In this document: positions 18,303 to 27,932 of the stretch, piece after piece
How positions within the stretch are numbered: the stretch's first letter is position 1
Layout: each line of letters starts with the position of its first letter
Source of the DNA: 40-80 sp964503665
GTDB taxonomy: Bacteria > Bacteroidota > Bacteroidia > Flavobacteriales_D > Crocinitomicaceae
Assembly: GCA_964503665.1 (NCBI GenBank)
Contig: CAZDAR010000005.1
Location: forward strand, 1 to 64,000
DNA length: 64,000 bases
Direction of reading: 5' to 3'
Translations under genes and position numbers: made by a program
The notes under the pieces: model-generated
Told to the model about the DNA's origin: nothing
Database searches by the model: none
Seen by the model: the letters and a program-made list of their open reading frames with translations, nothing else

Positions 18303-18844
18303 GTGTAGAAAAATTTGCAATAGAAGGACTGGCATTAATAACTGCAAGACATTTTGAAGATGAAAGAGGATATTTCTTTGAAAGTTATAATGAAAAACAA
18401 TTAAATGAAATTTTAGGCACCAACCTTTCATTCGTACAAGACAATGTCTCTGTATCTAAAAAAGGTGTAGTCAGAGGATTGCATTTACAAGCCCCTCCTT
18501 TTGGACAAGGAAAATTAGTGCGTGTATTAAAAGGATCAGTTATTGATGTTGCTGTTGATATTCGTAAAAACTCACCCACATACGGTCAACATGTCGAAGT
18601 CCTCCTATCTGCAGAAAATGGTTGCCAATTCTGGATTCCAGAAGGATTTGCACATGGTTTCTCTGTGTTAGAAGAGGATACTATTTTCTCCTATAAATGT
18701 ACAAATTACTACAATCCAGGTACTGAAATGGGAATCCGATTTGATGATCCAAAATTATCTATCGATTGGCAAGTCGCTAATAAAATTGTAAATAGTAAAG
18801 ATAAGGATTTGCCATTTTTAGCTAATTTCGCATCTCCTTTTTAA
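18299..18844 (+). CDS. rfbC: dTDP-4-dehydrorhamnose 3,5-epimerase (RmlC)
   Basis: Third step of dTDP-L-rhamnose synthesis, a cupin-fold epimerase of 181 aa. The catalytic base is His62 (RGLHLQ), with DVAVDIR (catalytic Asp) and FAHGFSVL following; the region YKCTNYYNPGTEMGIRFDDP carries the acid Tyr and substrate-binding residues. It overlaps the preceding kinase by ATGA and so is translationally coupled. No RmlD reductase is present in the window, so whether the end product is dTDP-rhamnose or another 3,5-epimerised sugar is open. Confidence 0.97.
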   Translation: MSVEKFAIEGLALITARHFEDERGYFFESYNEKQLNEILGTNLSFVQDNVSVSKKGVVRGLHLQAPPFGQGKLVRVLKGSVIDVAVDIRKNSPTYGQHVEVLLSAENGCQFWIPEGFAHGFSVLEEDTIFSYKCTNYYNPGTEMGIRFDDPKLSIDWQVANKIVNSKDKDLPFLANFASPF

Positions 18845-18862
18845 AAGCAAGCAGAATCCACG

Positions 18863-19945
18863 ATGGAAATACCTATCTTAATTAATTACGGCGGTTTCTT
18901 TTTAGCAGGAATTCTTATTGCTCTAATTGCTAATAAACTACTATTACAGTTCTCTACCACCTTAGGAATACGAAATAAAAATGACGTTTTGGTGCGATGG
19001 AGTAATCAATCCAAACCCTCTCTTGGTGGCGTCAGTTTTTTTATTGTTTTTTTCTTTACTTTTTTAGCGTATGCTATTTTTTACTCGGAAAGAGAAGATA
19101 TTTTTTCGAATAAAGAATTTATCGGATTGTTACTTGGCGGTATCTTGTCTTTTGGAATGGGGCTCGCTGATGACGCCTATAACACGAAACCATTATTGAA
19201 ATTATTCGCTCAAATTTCGTGTGGTCTAATCATTTCCTTCTTTGGTGTCAATATTGACTTAACATCATACGTAATTGTCAACCAAGCAATCACCGTTTTA
19301 TGGGTGATAATTCTGATGAATTCCTTAAATATGTTGGACAACATGGATGGTATTACAGCAACAGTAGTAACATTCATTTTACTTTCGTGTTTGTCCATCA
19401 AATTCTATTTTGACGGCTATATCATTGATATTTGGGTTATTATATTAATTGCGCAAATTGGTGGATTAATCGGATTCCTCTACTACAACATTCATCCATC
19501 TAAGATTTTTATGGGTGATGCAGGCAGTCAGTTTATTGCCTTCTTTGTGGCATTTTATTCCGTGAAGTATCTTTGGAATGGCGCCACTCAATATTATGAA
19601 GCATCTCCTATAAATGGATTATTAATTTGTTTTGTTGCCTTTACACCTGCCTTCGCCGATACATTGACTGTTATTATCAATCGTTTGAGAAGAGGTCAGT
19701 CACCGATGGTTGGAGGAAAAGATCATACGACACACCATTTAGTATATGCCGGGTTAAAGGATTTACAGGTATGGTATGTATTTTTGGCAATATCTGCTAT
19801 ATCCTTTGTGATGAGTACTTTTATGTTTTTCTCAAAAGGCAATGCGGTGTATTATCCTTTTATAATTGGACCGATTTTCACAATTAGCGTGTTTGTCATT
19901 TTATTCACTATTACGCAGCGCTTTAAAAGTTCTAAAAAAGATTAA
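18863..19945 (+). CDS. WecA/MraY-family undecaprenyl-phosphate sugar-1-phosphate transferase
   Basis: Polytopic membrane enzyme (360 aa, about ten TMs) that starts lipid-linked glycan synthesis by moving a HexNAc-1-phosphate from its UDP-sugar to undecaprenyl phosphate. Conserved motifs are ADDAYN (Asp-Asp, Mg site), NMLDNMDGITA, FMGDAGSQF and the HTTHHLVYAG loop typical of WecA/TagO rather than MraY. It closes the exopolysaccharide operon and is probably the priming enzyme. The sugar is unknown. Confidence 0.92.
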   Translation: MEIPILINYGGFFLAGILIALIANKLLLQFSTTLGIRNKNDVLVRWSNQSKPSLGGVSFFIVFFFTFLAYAIFYSEREDIFSNKEFIGLLLGGILSFGMGLADDAYNTKPLLKLFAQISCGLIISFFGVNIDLTSYVIVNQAITVLWVIILMNSLNMLDNMDGITATVVTFILLSCLSIKFYFDGYIIDIWVIILIAQIGGLIGFLYYNIHPSKIFMGDAGSQFIAFFVAFYSVKYLWNGATQYYEASPINGLLICFVAFTPAFADTLTVIINRLRRGQSPMVGGKDHTTHHLVYAGLKDLQVWYVFLAISAISFVMSTFMFFSKGNAVYYPFIIGPIFTISVFVILFTITQRFKSSKKD

Positions 19946-19968
19946 TTCAAACAAATTAATTGGATTCG

Positions 19969-19998
19969 TTGCTATTTTTAATCCTATTTGTATATTTG
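19969..19998 (+). promoter_or_regulatory. Consensus Bacteroidetes promoter of tRNA gene
   Basis: TTG at 19969-19971, a 19-nt spacer, then TATATTTG at 19991-19998. This is an exact TTG-N19-TAnnTTTG promoter, 25 nt before the tRNA. Confidence 0.75.
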
Positions 19999-20023
19999 CA
20001 CACCAAAAGATTTTTTAAATCTT

Positions 20024-20097
20024 GGTCCTATAGCTCAGTTGGTTAGAGCACCTGACTCATAATCAGGTGGTCCTAGGTTCAAGTCCTAGTGGGACCA
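20024..20097 (+). tRNA. tRNA with CAU anticodon, probably tRNA-Ile2 (lysidine type)
   Basis: 74-nt cloverleaf: acceptor GGTCCTA/TGGGACC with discriminator A, D arm AGCTCAGTTGGTTAGAGCA, anticodon stem CCTGA/TCAGG around loop CTCATAA, and T loop GTTCAAG. No CCA is encoded. The CAU anticodon could be elongator Met or Ile2. The acceptor pairs C4-G69 and C5-G68, which are TilS recognition elements in E. coli tRNA-Ile2, favour Ile2 read with lysidine at C34. Confidence 0.9.
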
Positions 20098-20107
20098 CTT
20101 CTAAATC

Positions 20108-20137
20108 AAGCACTTACAGAAATGTAGGTGCTTTTTT
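20108..20137 (+). terminator. Intrinsic terminator after tRNA
   Basis: AAGCACTTACA, GAAA loop, TGTAGGTGCTT, followed by a run of T. It abuts the reverse-strand uvrA stop codon. Confidence 0.8.
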
Positions 20138-22952
20138 ATTTCAACTCAGCTTTCAAGTAGTCTTTTGTGTACGATTGCACTTTACTCTTAATCATCTTTT
20201 CAGGTGTTCCAGAAAATAATATTTCACCTCCTTTTCGTCCGCCTTCTGGACCGACATCTACTAAATAATCGGCCACCTTAATAATATCTAAATTATGTTC
20301 AATCACTAAAACAGTATTGCCTTCGTTTACCAATCGTTGCAGTACATCCAATAATACACGAATGTCTTCAAAATGCAAACCAGTAGACGGTTCATCTAAT
20401 ATGTAAAATGTTTTTCCAGTACTTTTCTTGGAAAGTTCTGTCGACAATTTAATACGTTGTGCTTCACCGCCCGAAAGTGTTGTGCTCGCTTGTCCCATTT
20501 TGATGTAGCCTAATCCAACAGAATCTAACGTCTGCACTATGCGATGAATACTCGGAATATTTTCGAAAAACTTAACCGCATCGGAAATAGGCATGTCCAA
20601 CACATCACCGATAGATTTTCCACGATAACGAATCTCCAATGTTTCACGATTGTAACGTCTTCCATTACATTCATCGCAATTCACATAAACATCGGGCAAG
20701 AAGTTCATCTCGATTAATTTTACGCCTGCGCCTTTGCATGTTTCGCAACGTCCACCAACTACGTTGAATGAAAATCGTCCCGGTTTGTAACCTCTAATTT
20801 GGGATTCTGCCAGTTCGGAGTAAAGACTACGAATCTTATCAAAAACTTTCGTATACGTCGCTGGATTGGATCGCGGTGTGCGGCCAATTGGGGTTTGGTC
20901 AATTTCGATGACTTTATCAATGTGTTCTAATCCTTCAATTTTTTTGTACGGAAGCGGTTTCTTCACGCCATTATAAAAATAAGCGTTCAATATCGGGTAC
21001 AACGTTTGATTGATGAGTGACGATTTTCCACTTCCTGAAACTCCAGTAATACACGTAAAAGTTCCCAAGGGAATTTCTAAGTTGACATTTTTTAAGTTGT
21101 TTCCCGTTGCACCAAAAAGTTTTAAAAACTGACCGTTTCCTTTTCGTCGTTCTGCTGGAATTTCAATTTTTAATTCACCTTTGAGATATTTAGTGGTCAA
21201 TGAATCATTCGATTGCAATTCGCTAAACGTTCCGGCATTGATAATCTTGCCGCCATGAATTCCTGCTTTCGGACCAATGTCGACAATAAAATCTGCTTCT
21301 TCAATCATTTCACGGTCGTGTTCAACCACAATAATAGAATTGCCGGCATCGCGTAAATTTTTAAGTGATTGAATCAATTTAGAATTATCTCGTTGATGCA
21401 GTCCAATACTCGGTTCGTCTAAAATATACAGTACGTTCATCAATTCAGAACCTATTTGTGTCGCCAGTCGAATACGTTGTCCTTCTCCACCCGAAAGTGT
21501 TTTAGCCGAACGATTTAAACTCAAATAGTCCAATCCCACATTGACAATAAAGTTAATACGGCTCTTTATTTCTTTCAGAATTTCCTTGGCAATAATTTGT
21601 TGATCTTTCGATAAATGTTCTTCAACCGTTTCAAACCAATCTCTTAGTTCAACGGTATCCATTTCTGCCAGTTGACCAATGTGTTTGTCGTGTATTTTAA
21701 AATAAAGTGCTTCTTTCTTCAAGCGATACCCCTCACAATCGGGACACGTCACTACATTCATAAATGATTGCGCCCAACGCTGAATTACTGCCGATCCTTC
21801 ATCTGCTTGACGCATAAGGAAATTGATGATTCCTTCAAACGTGAACACTTTTTTATTTAGGTTATTCTCCAAGTCTTCATTTCCATCAATTAATGCTTTT
21901 AGCACTTCTTCATCAATATCTTTGATTGGTGTCGTTAATTTAAAACCGTGATGACTCAAAAATTCATCGATTTTATCAAAAATCCAAGTGCGTTTGTATT
22001 CGCCTAACGGTAAAATGCCTCCAACTTTGATACTTTTAGAAGTGTCTGGAATAATTTTATCCATGGAAACTTCACTTACTTGACCGAGACCGTTACATGT
22101 CGGGCAAGCGCCATAAGGTGAATTGAATGAAAAAAGAAAAGGCTCAGGTTCAGGATAACTAATTCCTGTAGTGGGACACATCAATAAACGAGAAAAGTAA
22201 TGTGTTTGATTCGTGTCAAAATCCATGACCATCATCGTCTTCTTTCCGTGTTTCATGGCTGTTTGAATACCTTCATACAACCGTTTTTTGGATTCGTCAT
22301 TTGCCACTAAACGATCAATGACAATTTCAATATCGTGAATTTTATATCGGTCTAATTTCATGCCTGGCGTAATGTCCATCAATTCGCCATCCACACGCAC
22401 TTTGGCAAATCCCATTTTTCGTATTTGCTCAAATAATTCACGGTAATGTCCTTTTCGTCCTTTGATTCTGGGTGCTAAAAGAACAATTTTATGATTCGCA
22501 TATTTTTCTAAAATTAAATGGACAATCTGTTCATCCGAATATTTCACCATCGGTTCACCCGTTTCGTACGAATAGGCAGTACTTGCACGAGCGTAAAGAA
22601 GTCTTAAAAAGTCATAAATTTCTGTGATGGTTCCAACGGTAGAACGTGGAGAGCGCGAAACTGTTTTTTGCTCAATCGAAATAACGGGGCTTAATCCTTC
22701 AATTTTATCCACATCGGGACGTTCTAATCCACCTAAAAATTGACGTGCATAGGCAGAGAAAGTTTCAATATAACGACGTTGTCCTTCGGCAAATATCGTA
22801 TCAAAAGCGAGAGAGGATTTACCCGAGCCTGATAATCCCGTAAAAACGACTAATTTATTTCGTGGAATTTTTAAATCGATATTTTTCAAATTATGTTCCC
22901 GTGCACCAAAAACTTCTATATATTGTTGTTCATCCTCCATTTCTTCTTTCAT
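20136..22952 (-). CDS. uvrA: Excinuclease ABC subunit A
   Basis: Damage-recognition ATPase of nucleotide excision repair, 938 aa, the normal length. There are two ABC modules: Walker A GLSGSGKSSLAFDT near residue 38 and GVSGSGKSSLINQT near 650; two ABC signatures (LSGGEGQR, LSGGEAQR); and Walker B in YILDEPS twice. Zinc modules are visible as CPTT...CPTC (around residue 260) and the essential CETC...CDEC finger (around 745-770). The ATG at 22952 precedes MKEEMEDEQQYIEVFGAREHNLKNID, the family N-terminus with a few extra acidic residues. It converges with the tRNA and polysaccharide operon. Confidence 0.98.
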   Translation of the reverse strand: MKEEMEDEQQYIEVFGAREHNLKNIDLKIPRNKLVVFTGLSGSGKSSLAFDTIFAEGQRRYIETFSAYARQFLGGLERPDVDKIEGLSPVISIEQKTVSRSPRSTVGTITEIYDFLRLLYARASTAYSYETGEPMVKYSDEQIVHLILEKYANHKIVLLAPRIKGRKGHYRELFEQIRKMGFAKVRVDGELMDITPGMKLDRYKIHDIEIVIDRLVANDESKKRLYEGIQTAMKHGKKTMMVMDFDTNQTHYFSRLLMCPTTGISYPEPEPFLFSFNSPYGACPTCNGLGQVSEVSMDKIIPDTSKSIKVGGILPLGEYKRTWIFDKIDEFLSHHGFKLTTPIKDIDEEVLKALIDGNEDLENNLNKKVFTFEGIINFLMRQADEGSAVIQRWAQSFMNVVTCPDCEGYRLKKEALYFKIHDKHIGQLAEMDTVELRDWFETVEEHLSKDQQIIAKEILKEIKSRINFIVNVGLDYLSLNRSAKTLSGGEGQRIRLATQIGSELMNVLYILDEPSIGLHQRDNSKLIQSLKNLRDAGNSIIVVEHDREMIEEADFIVDIGPKAGIHGGKIINAGTFSELQSNDSLTTKYLKGELKIEIPAERRKGNGQFLKLFGATGNNLKNVNLEIPLGTFTCITGVSGSGKSSLINQTLYPILNAYFYNGVKKPLPYKKIEGLEHIDKVIEIDQTPIGRTPRSNPATYTKVFDKIRSLYSELAESQIRGYKPGRFSFNVVGGRCETCKGAGVKLIEMNFLPDVYVNCDECNGRRYNRETLEIRYRGKSIGDVLDMPISDAVKFFENIPSIHRIVQTLDSVGLGYIKMGQASTTLSGGEAQRIKLSTELSKKSTGKTFYILDEPSTGLHFEDIRVLLDVLQRLVNEGNTVLVIEHNLDIIKVADYLVDVGPEGGRKGGEILFSGTPEKMIKSKVQSYTKDYLKAELK

Positions 22953-23033
22953 CTCCGACCCTTTTAATATCGCTTTTACAAAAATACAAACTAAAGATGG
23001 ATTTTTTTATTTCGTAACTGAAGCCATAATATT

Positions 23034-23041
23034 TATATTTG
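23034..23041 (+). promoter_or_regulatory. -7 promoter box for the T9SS cargo / PorP-SprF pair
   Basis: TATATTTG matches TAnnTTTG, 27 nt before the ATG at 23069. No clear -33 element. Confidence 0.45.
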
Positions 23042-23068
23042 CACTTCACTAACATTATCTAAATAAGA

Positions 23069-25702
23069 ATGAAAGCATTTCGATTACACTACCTTTTATT
23101 ATTCCTGATAAGTTTCCTGAGTGTTCCCGTGTTTGGTCAATACTATAATTTGTATGATGATGACTTTGAATCAAACCTCGGTTGGACATTTGAAAACGGA
23201 GCGAATAATAATCACTTCATTATCGGTGAATGTGCCACAAATTCATTTCCATCGTCTGGTAACGCTGCACTATATGTTGCGCCAATGACAGGGGTTGGAA
23301 CGGATTGTTCACTTGGCTCACAATTGTCGTACGCCTACAAGCCCTCAGCAAGTGGAAAAGACACAATTATGGCATATCAAACTATCAACTACACAGGTTG
23401 TGGCGAAAACTTAGTGGTCACTTTTGACTATCGTTTTGCTCCTAACGACGCCAATGATGTAGCTTCGATCGTGTATCGCTTAAACACTACGTCTCCTTGG
23501 ATAACATTGTCCGCATTAGGTGTTTCGAATAGTTGGTCTGGTGGTAGTTATGCCTTGCCAACGTCACTTAACAGCCAAAATTTTCAAATCGGATTCCGTT
23601 TTTCTTTTGACGACAACACCGTTGCTGGTTTGCCAATTGCAGTAGACAAATTTGTGGTAAAAGGATTGGATTTTGTTAAACCTACCATTACTTGCCCTGC
23701 AACATACGCTGCTATTTATGGCGATTCAAGTTGTTCAACTGTTCTTTTCGATTTAAAAGGATTAGTAACCGTGAATGATAACTGTACACCAATTGCTAAT
23801 TTATCGATTTCTCAAAGTCCTGATATTGGAGAAGCAATTTCGAATAACGCGGTCATCACTTTTACCGTGAAAGATGCTGCAAGCAATCAAGAAACGTGTA
23901 TGATGACGATTGAGTTAATTGATACGATTAAGCCGATTGTAAATTGTAATTATTCTACCACTATTACCACCAATAATTCTAGTTGTGATTATACACTTCC
24001 CGATTTAGAAGATCAAATAGTGACAATTACCGATAATTGCTCTACGTCTAGTTTTGTTATCTCTCAAAATCCAGCTATTGGAACAGCCATCACAGGCGCT
24101 CAAAATGTAACTATTTTCGTTGAAGATGAACAAGGAAATATTGGAACTTGTATTGTAAAAACAATTCCAACTGATACGATTGACCCCACGATTGTTTGTC
24201 CAAGTGACAAAACAATTAGCAATGGTACCTCTTGTGATTTCACGTTGCTAGACTACACACTTGAAGCAACAGTAGCAGATAATTGTAATCTGCTTCCAAC
24301 CAATCAGTACCCGAGTGCTGGAGATATCGTTCATGCTGGAACAAATATCATCACATTAAAAGTTAGAGATGAGTCAGGTAATAATGCTGAGTGTTCATTT
24401 AATATTCACGTAATCGAAACGGAAGTGCCTGTTTTCACTGCATGTCCTACGAATATTAGCACTTGTGATTCATTGATTACTTTCCCTAATTTAGCAGCGA
24501 CAGACAATTGTATCTACGGAATTTATAAAGTAGATAATACTGGATTAAATTCAGGTGATATTTTCCCTGTTGGAACGACAAATTTAAAGTATGAAGCACG
24601 AGATTCTTCTGGAAATATAGCAACATGTGCATTTACAGTAACTGTTTTCCCTTCTCCAGAAACCCCAACTTTTATCGAGAGCCCTGTTGAAGTTTGTAAT
24701 CAAACATCTGCAACTATTGCTGTCGTTCCTTTGACATCAGGAACGGGACAATGGACGCTACCAAGTGGTTCCACTTTAACAATTGCAAATCCAACACAAG
24801 AATCTACGACTGTTTCTGGATTGACAACTGGTGATAATATAGTTATCTGGAAAACGTCTACACAACATTGTGGAGATACATCATCGACATTAATTATCAA
24901 AAATTATGCTTTGCCATCTCAAGCGTTAATAGCTAATGACACTTCGTATAAATGTAATCCTGGAGCGATTATTCTTTCCTCTCAGTTACCACTTGTTGGA
25001 ACAGGGAAGTGGACGTGTGATAATCCGACTGTAACGATTACCAATTCAACAAATCACAACGCAACCATCAACACACTAGATGGCGGATGGTACACTTTCT
25101 ATTATACTGTTTCAAATGGTACTTGTCCATCGACTAGTGACTCCATTAAGTTGTTTAGAATGGCAGCTCCTGAAATTTTAAACTTTCCTGATGACACTAC
25201 CATCTGTGAAAAAGTAACACTTGATTTAATTGGATCTACTCCCTACGAAGGTGTAAATGCTGCATGGTATTTTGAACAAGGTAATGGTTCGTTTACCGAT
25301 GAATCAAATCCATCTACGCAGTTAACCGATTTTAAATTAGGAACAAATGTTATTATCTATTCTTTCAGCAGCCCTTATTGTGGTGTTGTGAATGATACGT
25401 TGGTATTGACTTATAATAATTGTGATGGAAAAGAATTTGTTATTCCAACATTAATCACACCCAACCAAGATGGTAAAAATGATATGTTCGTGATCGACGG
25501 TTTGAACATTAAATATCCTGATTGTAAAGTCACTATTATCAACCGATGGGGAAGTGTCGTGTTTGAGTCCGAAGGATATTCTCAACCGTGGGAAGGAACA
25601 CATAAAGGAAAAGCATTACCAGTTGGTACTTATTACTATGTCATCGATTTGAACAATGGTAGTGGCGAATTATTGAGAGGACCAATTAGTATCATTCGTT
25701 AA
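23069..25702 (+). CDS. Large secreted HYR-repeat protein with T9SS type B sorting domain
   Basis: 877 aa. A signal peptide covers residues 1-23 (LLLFLISFLSVPVFG). Residues ~25-205 resemble a jelly-roll/galactose-binding-like domain (YDDDFESNLGWTFENG). About four HYR-type Ig repeats follow (~207-530), each with paired cysteines and a TVNDNC/SGNxATC-type rhythm. Two or three PKD/Ig-like segments come next (~535-785). The final ~90 residues are the gliding-motility-associated C-terminal domain (FVIPTLITPNQDGKND, INRWGSVVFE, GTYYYVIDL), a type B signal for T9SS export. The partner PorP/SprF gene starts 11 nt later, the usual type B pairing. Likely a cell-surface adhesin or matrix protein; the ligand is unknown. 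Confidence 0.9.
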   Translation: MKAFRLHYLLLFLISFLSVPVFGQYYNLYDDDFESNLGWTFENGANNNHFIIGECATNSFPSSGNAALYVAPMTGVGTDCSLGSQLSYAYKPSASGKDTIMAYQTINYTGCGENLVVTFDYRFAPNDANDVASIVYRLNTTSPWITLSALGVSNSWSGGSYALPTSLNSQNFQIGFRFSFDDNTVAGLPIAVDKFVVKGLDFVKPTITCPATYAAIYGDSSCSTVLFDLKGLVTVNDNCTPIANLSISQSPDIGEAISNNAVITFTVKDAASNQETCMMTIELIDTIKPIVNCNYSTTITTNNSSCDYTLPDLEDQIVTITDNCSTSSFVISQNPAIGTAITGAQNVTIFVEDEQGNIGTCIVKTIPTDTIDPTIVCPSDKTISNGTSCDFTLLDYTLEATVADNCNLLPTNQYPSAGDIVHAGTNIITLKVRDESGNNAECSFNIHVIETEVPVFTACPTNISTCDSLITFPNLAATDNCIYGIYKVDNTGLNSGDIFPVGTTNLKYEARDSSGNIATCAFTVTVFPSPETPTFIESPVEVCNQTSATIAVVPLTSGTGQWTLPSGSTLTIANPTQESTTVSGLTTGDNIVIWKTSTQHCGDTSSTLIIKNYALPSQALIANDTSYKCNPGAIILSSQLPLVGTGKWTCDNPTVTITNSTNHNATINTLDGGWYTFYYTVSNGTCPSTSDSIKLFRMAAPEILNFPDDTTICEKVTLDLIGSTPYEGVNAAWYFEQGNGSFTDESNPSTQLTDFKLGTNVIIYSFSSPYCGVVNDTLVLTYNNCDGKEFVIPTLITPNQDGKNDMFVIDGLNIKYPDCKVTIINRWGSVVFESEGYSQPWEGTHKGKALPVGTYYYVIDLNNGSGELLRGPISIIR

Positions 25703-25713
25703 TTTATTTAGAT

Positions 25714-26763
25714 ATGAAGAATTTTAAAATCATCTTATTAAGTGCATTAACGTTTGGCGTTACGTCTGCTATTGCACAACAAGAATTCCAATTTGGAAAT
25801 TATACACACAATCCGTTTTTATTCAATCCAGCAGCTGGTGGTTTGACAGAGTTTTCACAAATTGATTTAGGATACCGCAATCAGCACATTAGCACAGATG
25901 GAAATCCTGTCACTATGTTTTTATCTGGTAGTACTTCTATTCGTTTTAAGGACAACAAACAAGCAGCTCAGGTATTTAATCCAGATGGTGAAATGATGTA
26001 TGCGCCGCCATTGAATAGTGTTGGTAGCTACAAACATGTCATCGGTGGCCGTTTTATTAGTGACGGAATAGGACCTTTTCAAAAAACGGGAGTTATGGCA
26101 TCTTATGCTGTTCATCTTCCTTTGACAAGCACAATTAATTTTGGTGCTGGTTTAGGTTTAGGCTGGAATAATATCGGAATCAATCCATCAAAGGTGGTTG
26201 TTTATACAGAAGCTGATGATGTATTACAAAGTTTTGGTTCACGTTGGAGTCAAAACAATTTAGATTTACAAGCTGGTTTAGTGGTGTATACTGAACGATT
26301 AACCGTTGGTGTTAGTGGAACACAACTACTCGGCAACAAATTTAACTTCAGTGACGCCTATTTTGTTAGTAAAATGAATAGCCATTGGATGGTTTACTCA
26401 TCTTACAAATGGGACGTGGCGAATAATTTTGTTATCGAACCATTTGCGATGTTACGCGCTGTAAAGGGTGCGCCAATTAGTGCGGACTTAGGAGCAAATT
26501 TCCATTATAAGTATGTTTGGTTAGGGCTTCAATATAGAACATCTCGTTCATTCGTAGCATCTGTTGGATTGAACTTCTTGAAAAACTTATACGTTAGCTA
26601 TGCTTTTGAATACAGTGCAAAATCTACTCGTATTTCTACCGCTGGAACACACGAAGTTCAGCTAGGTATTTACTTCGGTAAATCCAAAAAAGCGGCAGCG
26701 AGAGAAGCAGACAAAATTGCCCCACAAGAAAATTCAGACGTGATTGAAACAACAGAAGAATAA
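25714..26763 (+). CDS. PorP/SprF family T9SS outer-membrane protein
   Basis: Outer-membrane barrel of the PorP/SprF family, which helps secrete or anchor the neighbouring type B CTD protein. A signal peptide lies at residues 1-21 (LLSALTFGVTSAIAQQ). The family start FQFGNYTHNPFLFNPAAGG is followed by alternating strands (INFGAGLGLGWNN, LDLQAGLVVYTERLTVGVSG, VWLGLQYR, FVASVGLNFL) to HEVQLGIYFG. The last 30 residues are a charged tail outside the barrel. At 349 aa it is in the family range. It is co-transcribed with the cargo gene and ends at a strong terminator. Confidence 0.93.
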   Translation: MKNFKIILLSALTFGVTSAIAQQEFQFGNYTHNPFLFNPAAGGLTEFSQIDLGYRNQHISTDGNPVTMFLSGSTSIRFKDNKQAAQVFNPDGEMMYAPPLNSVGSYKHVIGGRFISDGIGPFQKTGVMASYAVHLPLTSTINFGAGLGLGWNNIGINPSKVVVYTEADDVLQSFGSRWSQNNLDLQAGLVVYTERLTVGVSGTQLLGNKFNFSDAYFVSKMNSHWMVYSSYKWDVANNFVIEPFAMLRAVKGAPISADLGANFHYKYVWLGLQYRTSRSFVASVGLNFLKNLYVSYAFEYSAKSTRISTAGTHEVQLGIYFGKSKKAAAREADKIAPQENSDVIETTEE

Positions 26764-26783
26764 GAAATAATTGAAAAGATAGG

Positions 26784-26816
26784 AATCCCTTCGTCGAAAG
26801 ATGAGGGGATTTTTTG
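26784..26816 (+). terminator. Intrinsic terminator after the T9SS pair
   Basis: AATCCCTTCGTC / GATGAGGGGATT 12-bp stem (two G-U pairs) with a GAAA loop, then TTTTTT. Confidence 0.85.
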
Positions 26817-26916
26817 TTTCTTACTTTCAAAAAAAGATGTGTAACAAGTGTTTAATTATAACGTTGTTCAAGAAATTAAAAAAACAATCTTTACCTTTGT
26901 TTCTCAAAATAAACTT

Positions 26917-27861
26917 ATGAAAAAATCAATCTTTCTAATTGGTGCGTTCACTATTCTTACAATCACTGCTTGTAAAAAAGAGGATCCAACACCAATCACA
27001 CCAGTTGAAGAATCTGGTCCTCGTCTTATTTTTCTATATGATTTTGACTCAACACAAGTACGCCTTGATGCTTTTGGCCAACCAGTCAATGTACCTACAG
27101 GTCACGGCGCTCAAAGTCCAAAAATGAATAGCATGACGGCACACTATATTGAATTAGCTCAAGGAGCTTACACGCCAGTTGGACAAGGATCTGTTATTTA
27201 TCACGCGGAAGAAACAACACTTGGTGGTGCAACAGCCATTGTCTTTTCAAAAACTAAAATTGTTGGGAAAGGAGAAACATTTTTTTCCATTCCATTAAAA
27301 GATTTAACACCTGGAGAATATGAATACTTAAGAGTTTCAGTGGGATATCAGAATTTTGACGTGAAGTATTACTTAGACACCACTATTGCTATTCAGGGAA
27401 TGCCTGACATGGTGATTCAACAAGAATATCCAGGTACAATTGCTAGTTTTATTGGTTTTAATTCATATATCACGAACTATAATATAAAAACAGAAACAAT
27501 TTCTGTGAACGGTAATAGAAAGCAAGGCTATTGGGGATTTGAAACCAAAGCAAACATCCAAGGCTATCCTTTAAATTATACTTCTACTGGACAATCTCCT
27601 GCAGGTGCAACAACTGTTGTCAATCCAATTGCAGGAAGTTCACCGATTCCAGCTGGGTCTTGTTTGGTAACTGGTAAATTTGCCAATAACAAATTAGTAA
27701 TCACTGGAAATGAAACCCAAGATATCATCATTAAAGTTTCTATGTCCACCAATAAAAGTTTTGAATGGGAAGACAACAACAATAATGGAAAGTGGGATGC
27801 AACAAAAGGTGAAGCAGTTGTTGATATGGGATTAAGAGGAATGATTCCGTATATTCAATAA
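26917..27861 (+). CDS. Putative lipoprotein, function not recognised
   Basis: 314 aa from the ATG at 26917. A longer frame begins at 26848, but the lipoprotein signal peptide (KKSIFLIGAFTILTITAC, Cys19) starts at 26917 and a TACCTTTG -7 box lies at 26892-26899, inside the longer version. After a Pro-rich linker the mature part is mainly beta, with FDSTQVRLDAFGQPVNV, YHAEETTLGGATA, and a C-terminal DNNNNGKWD segment that looks like a calcium-binding or dockerin-like Asp/Asn loop. It resembles surface lipoproteins of related genomes that loosely recall MbnP-type domains, but I cannot name a family with confidence. It stands alone behind a terminator. Confidence 0.7.
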   Translation: MKKSIFLIGAFTILTITACKKEDPTPITPVEESGPRLIFLYDFDSTQVRLDAFGQPVNVPTGHGAQSPKMNSMTAHYIELAQGAYTPVGQGSVIYHAEETTLGGATAIVFSKTKIVGKGETFFSIPLKDLTPGEYEYLRVSVGYQNFDVKYYLDTTIAIQGMPDMVIQQEYPGTIASFIGFNSYITNYNIKTETISVNGNRKQGYWGFETKANIQGYPLNYTSTGQSPAGATTVVNPIAGSSPIPAGSCLVTGKFANNKLVITGNETQDIIIKVSMSTNKSFEWEDNNNNGKWDATKGEAVVDMGLRGMIPYIQ

Positions 27862-27932
27862 ATTATTCTTTAAAATGTAGAAAATTACGAATTGTATCCT
27901 ATTTAATAAATTAAATATTTTTGGTTAGAGTT

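Noticed and set aside
26848..26916. Longer start for the lipoprotein at 26917
   Set aside because: The lipoprotein signal peptide and a -7 box inside the extension favour 26917.
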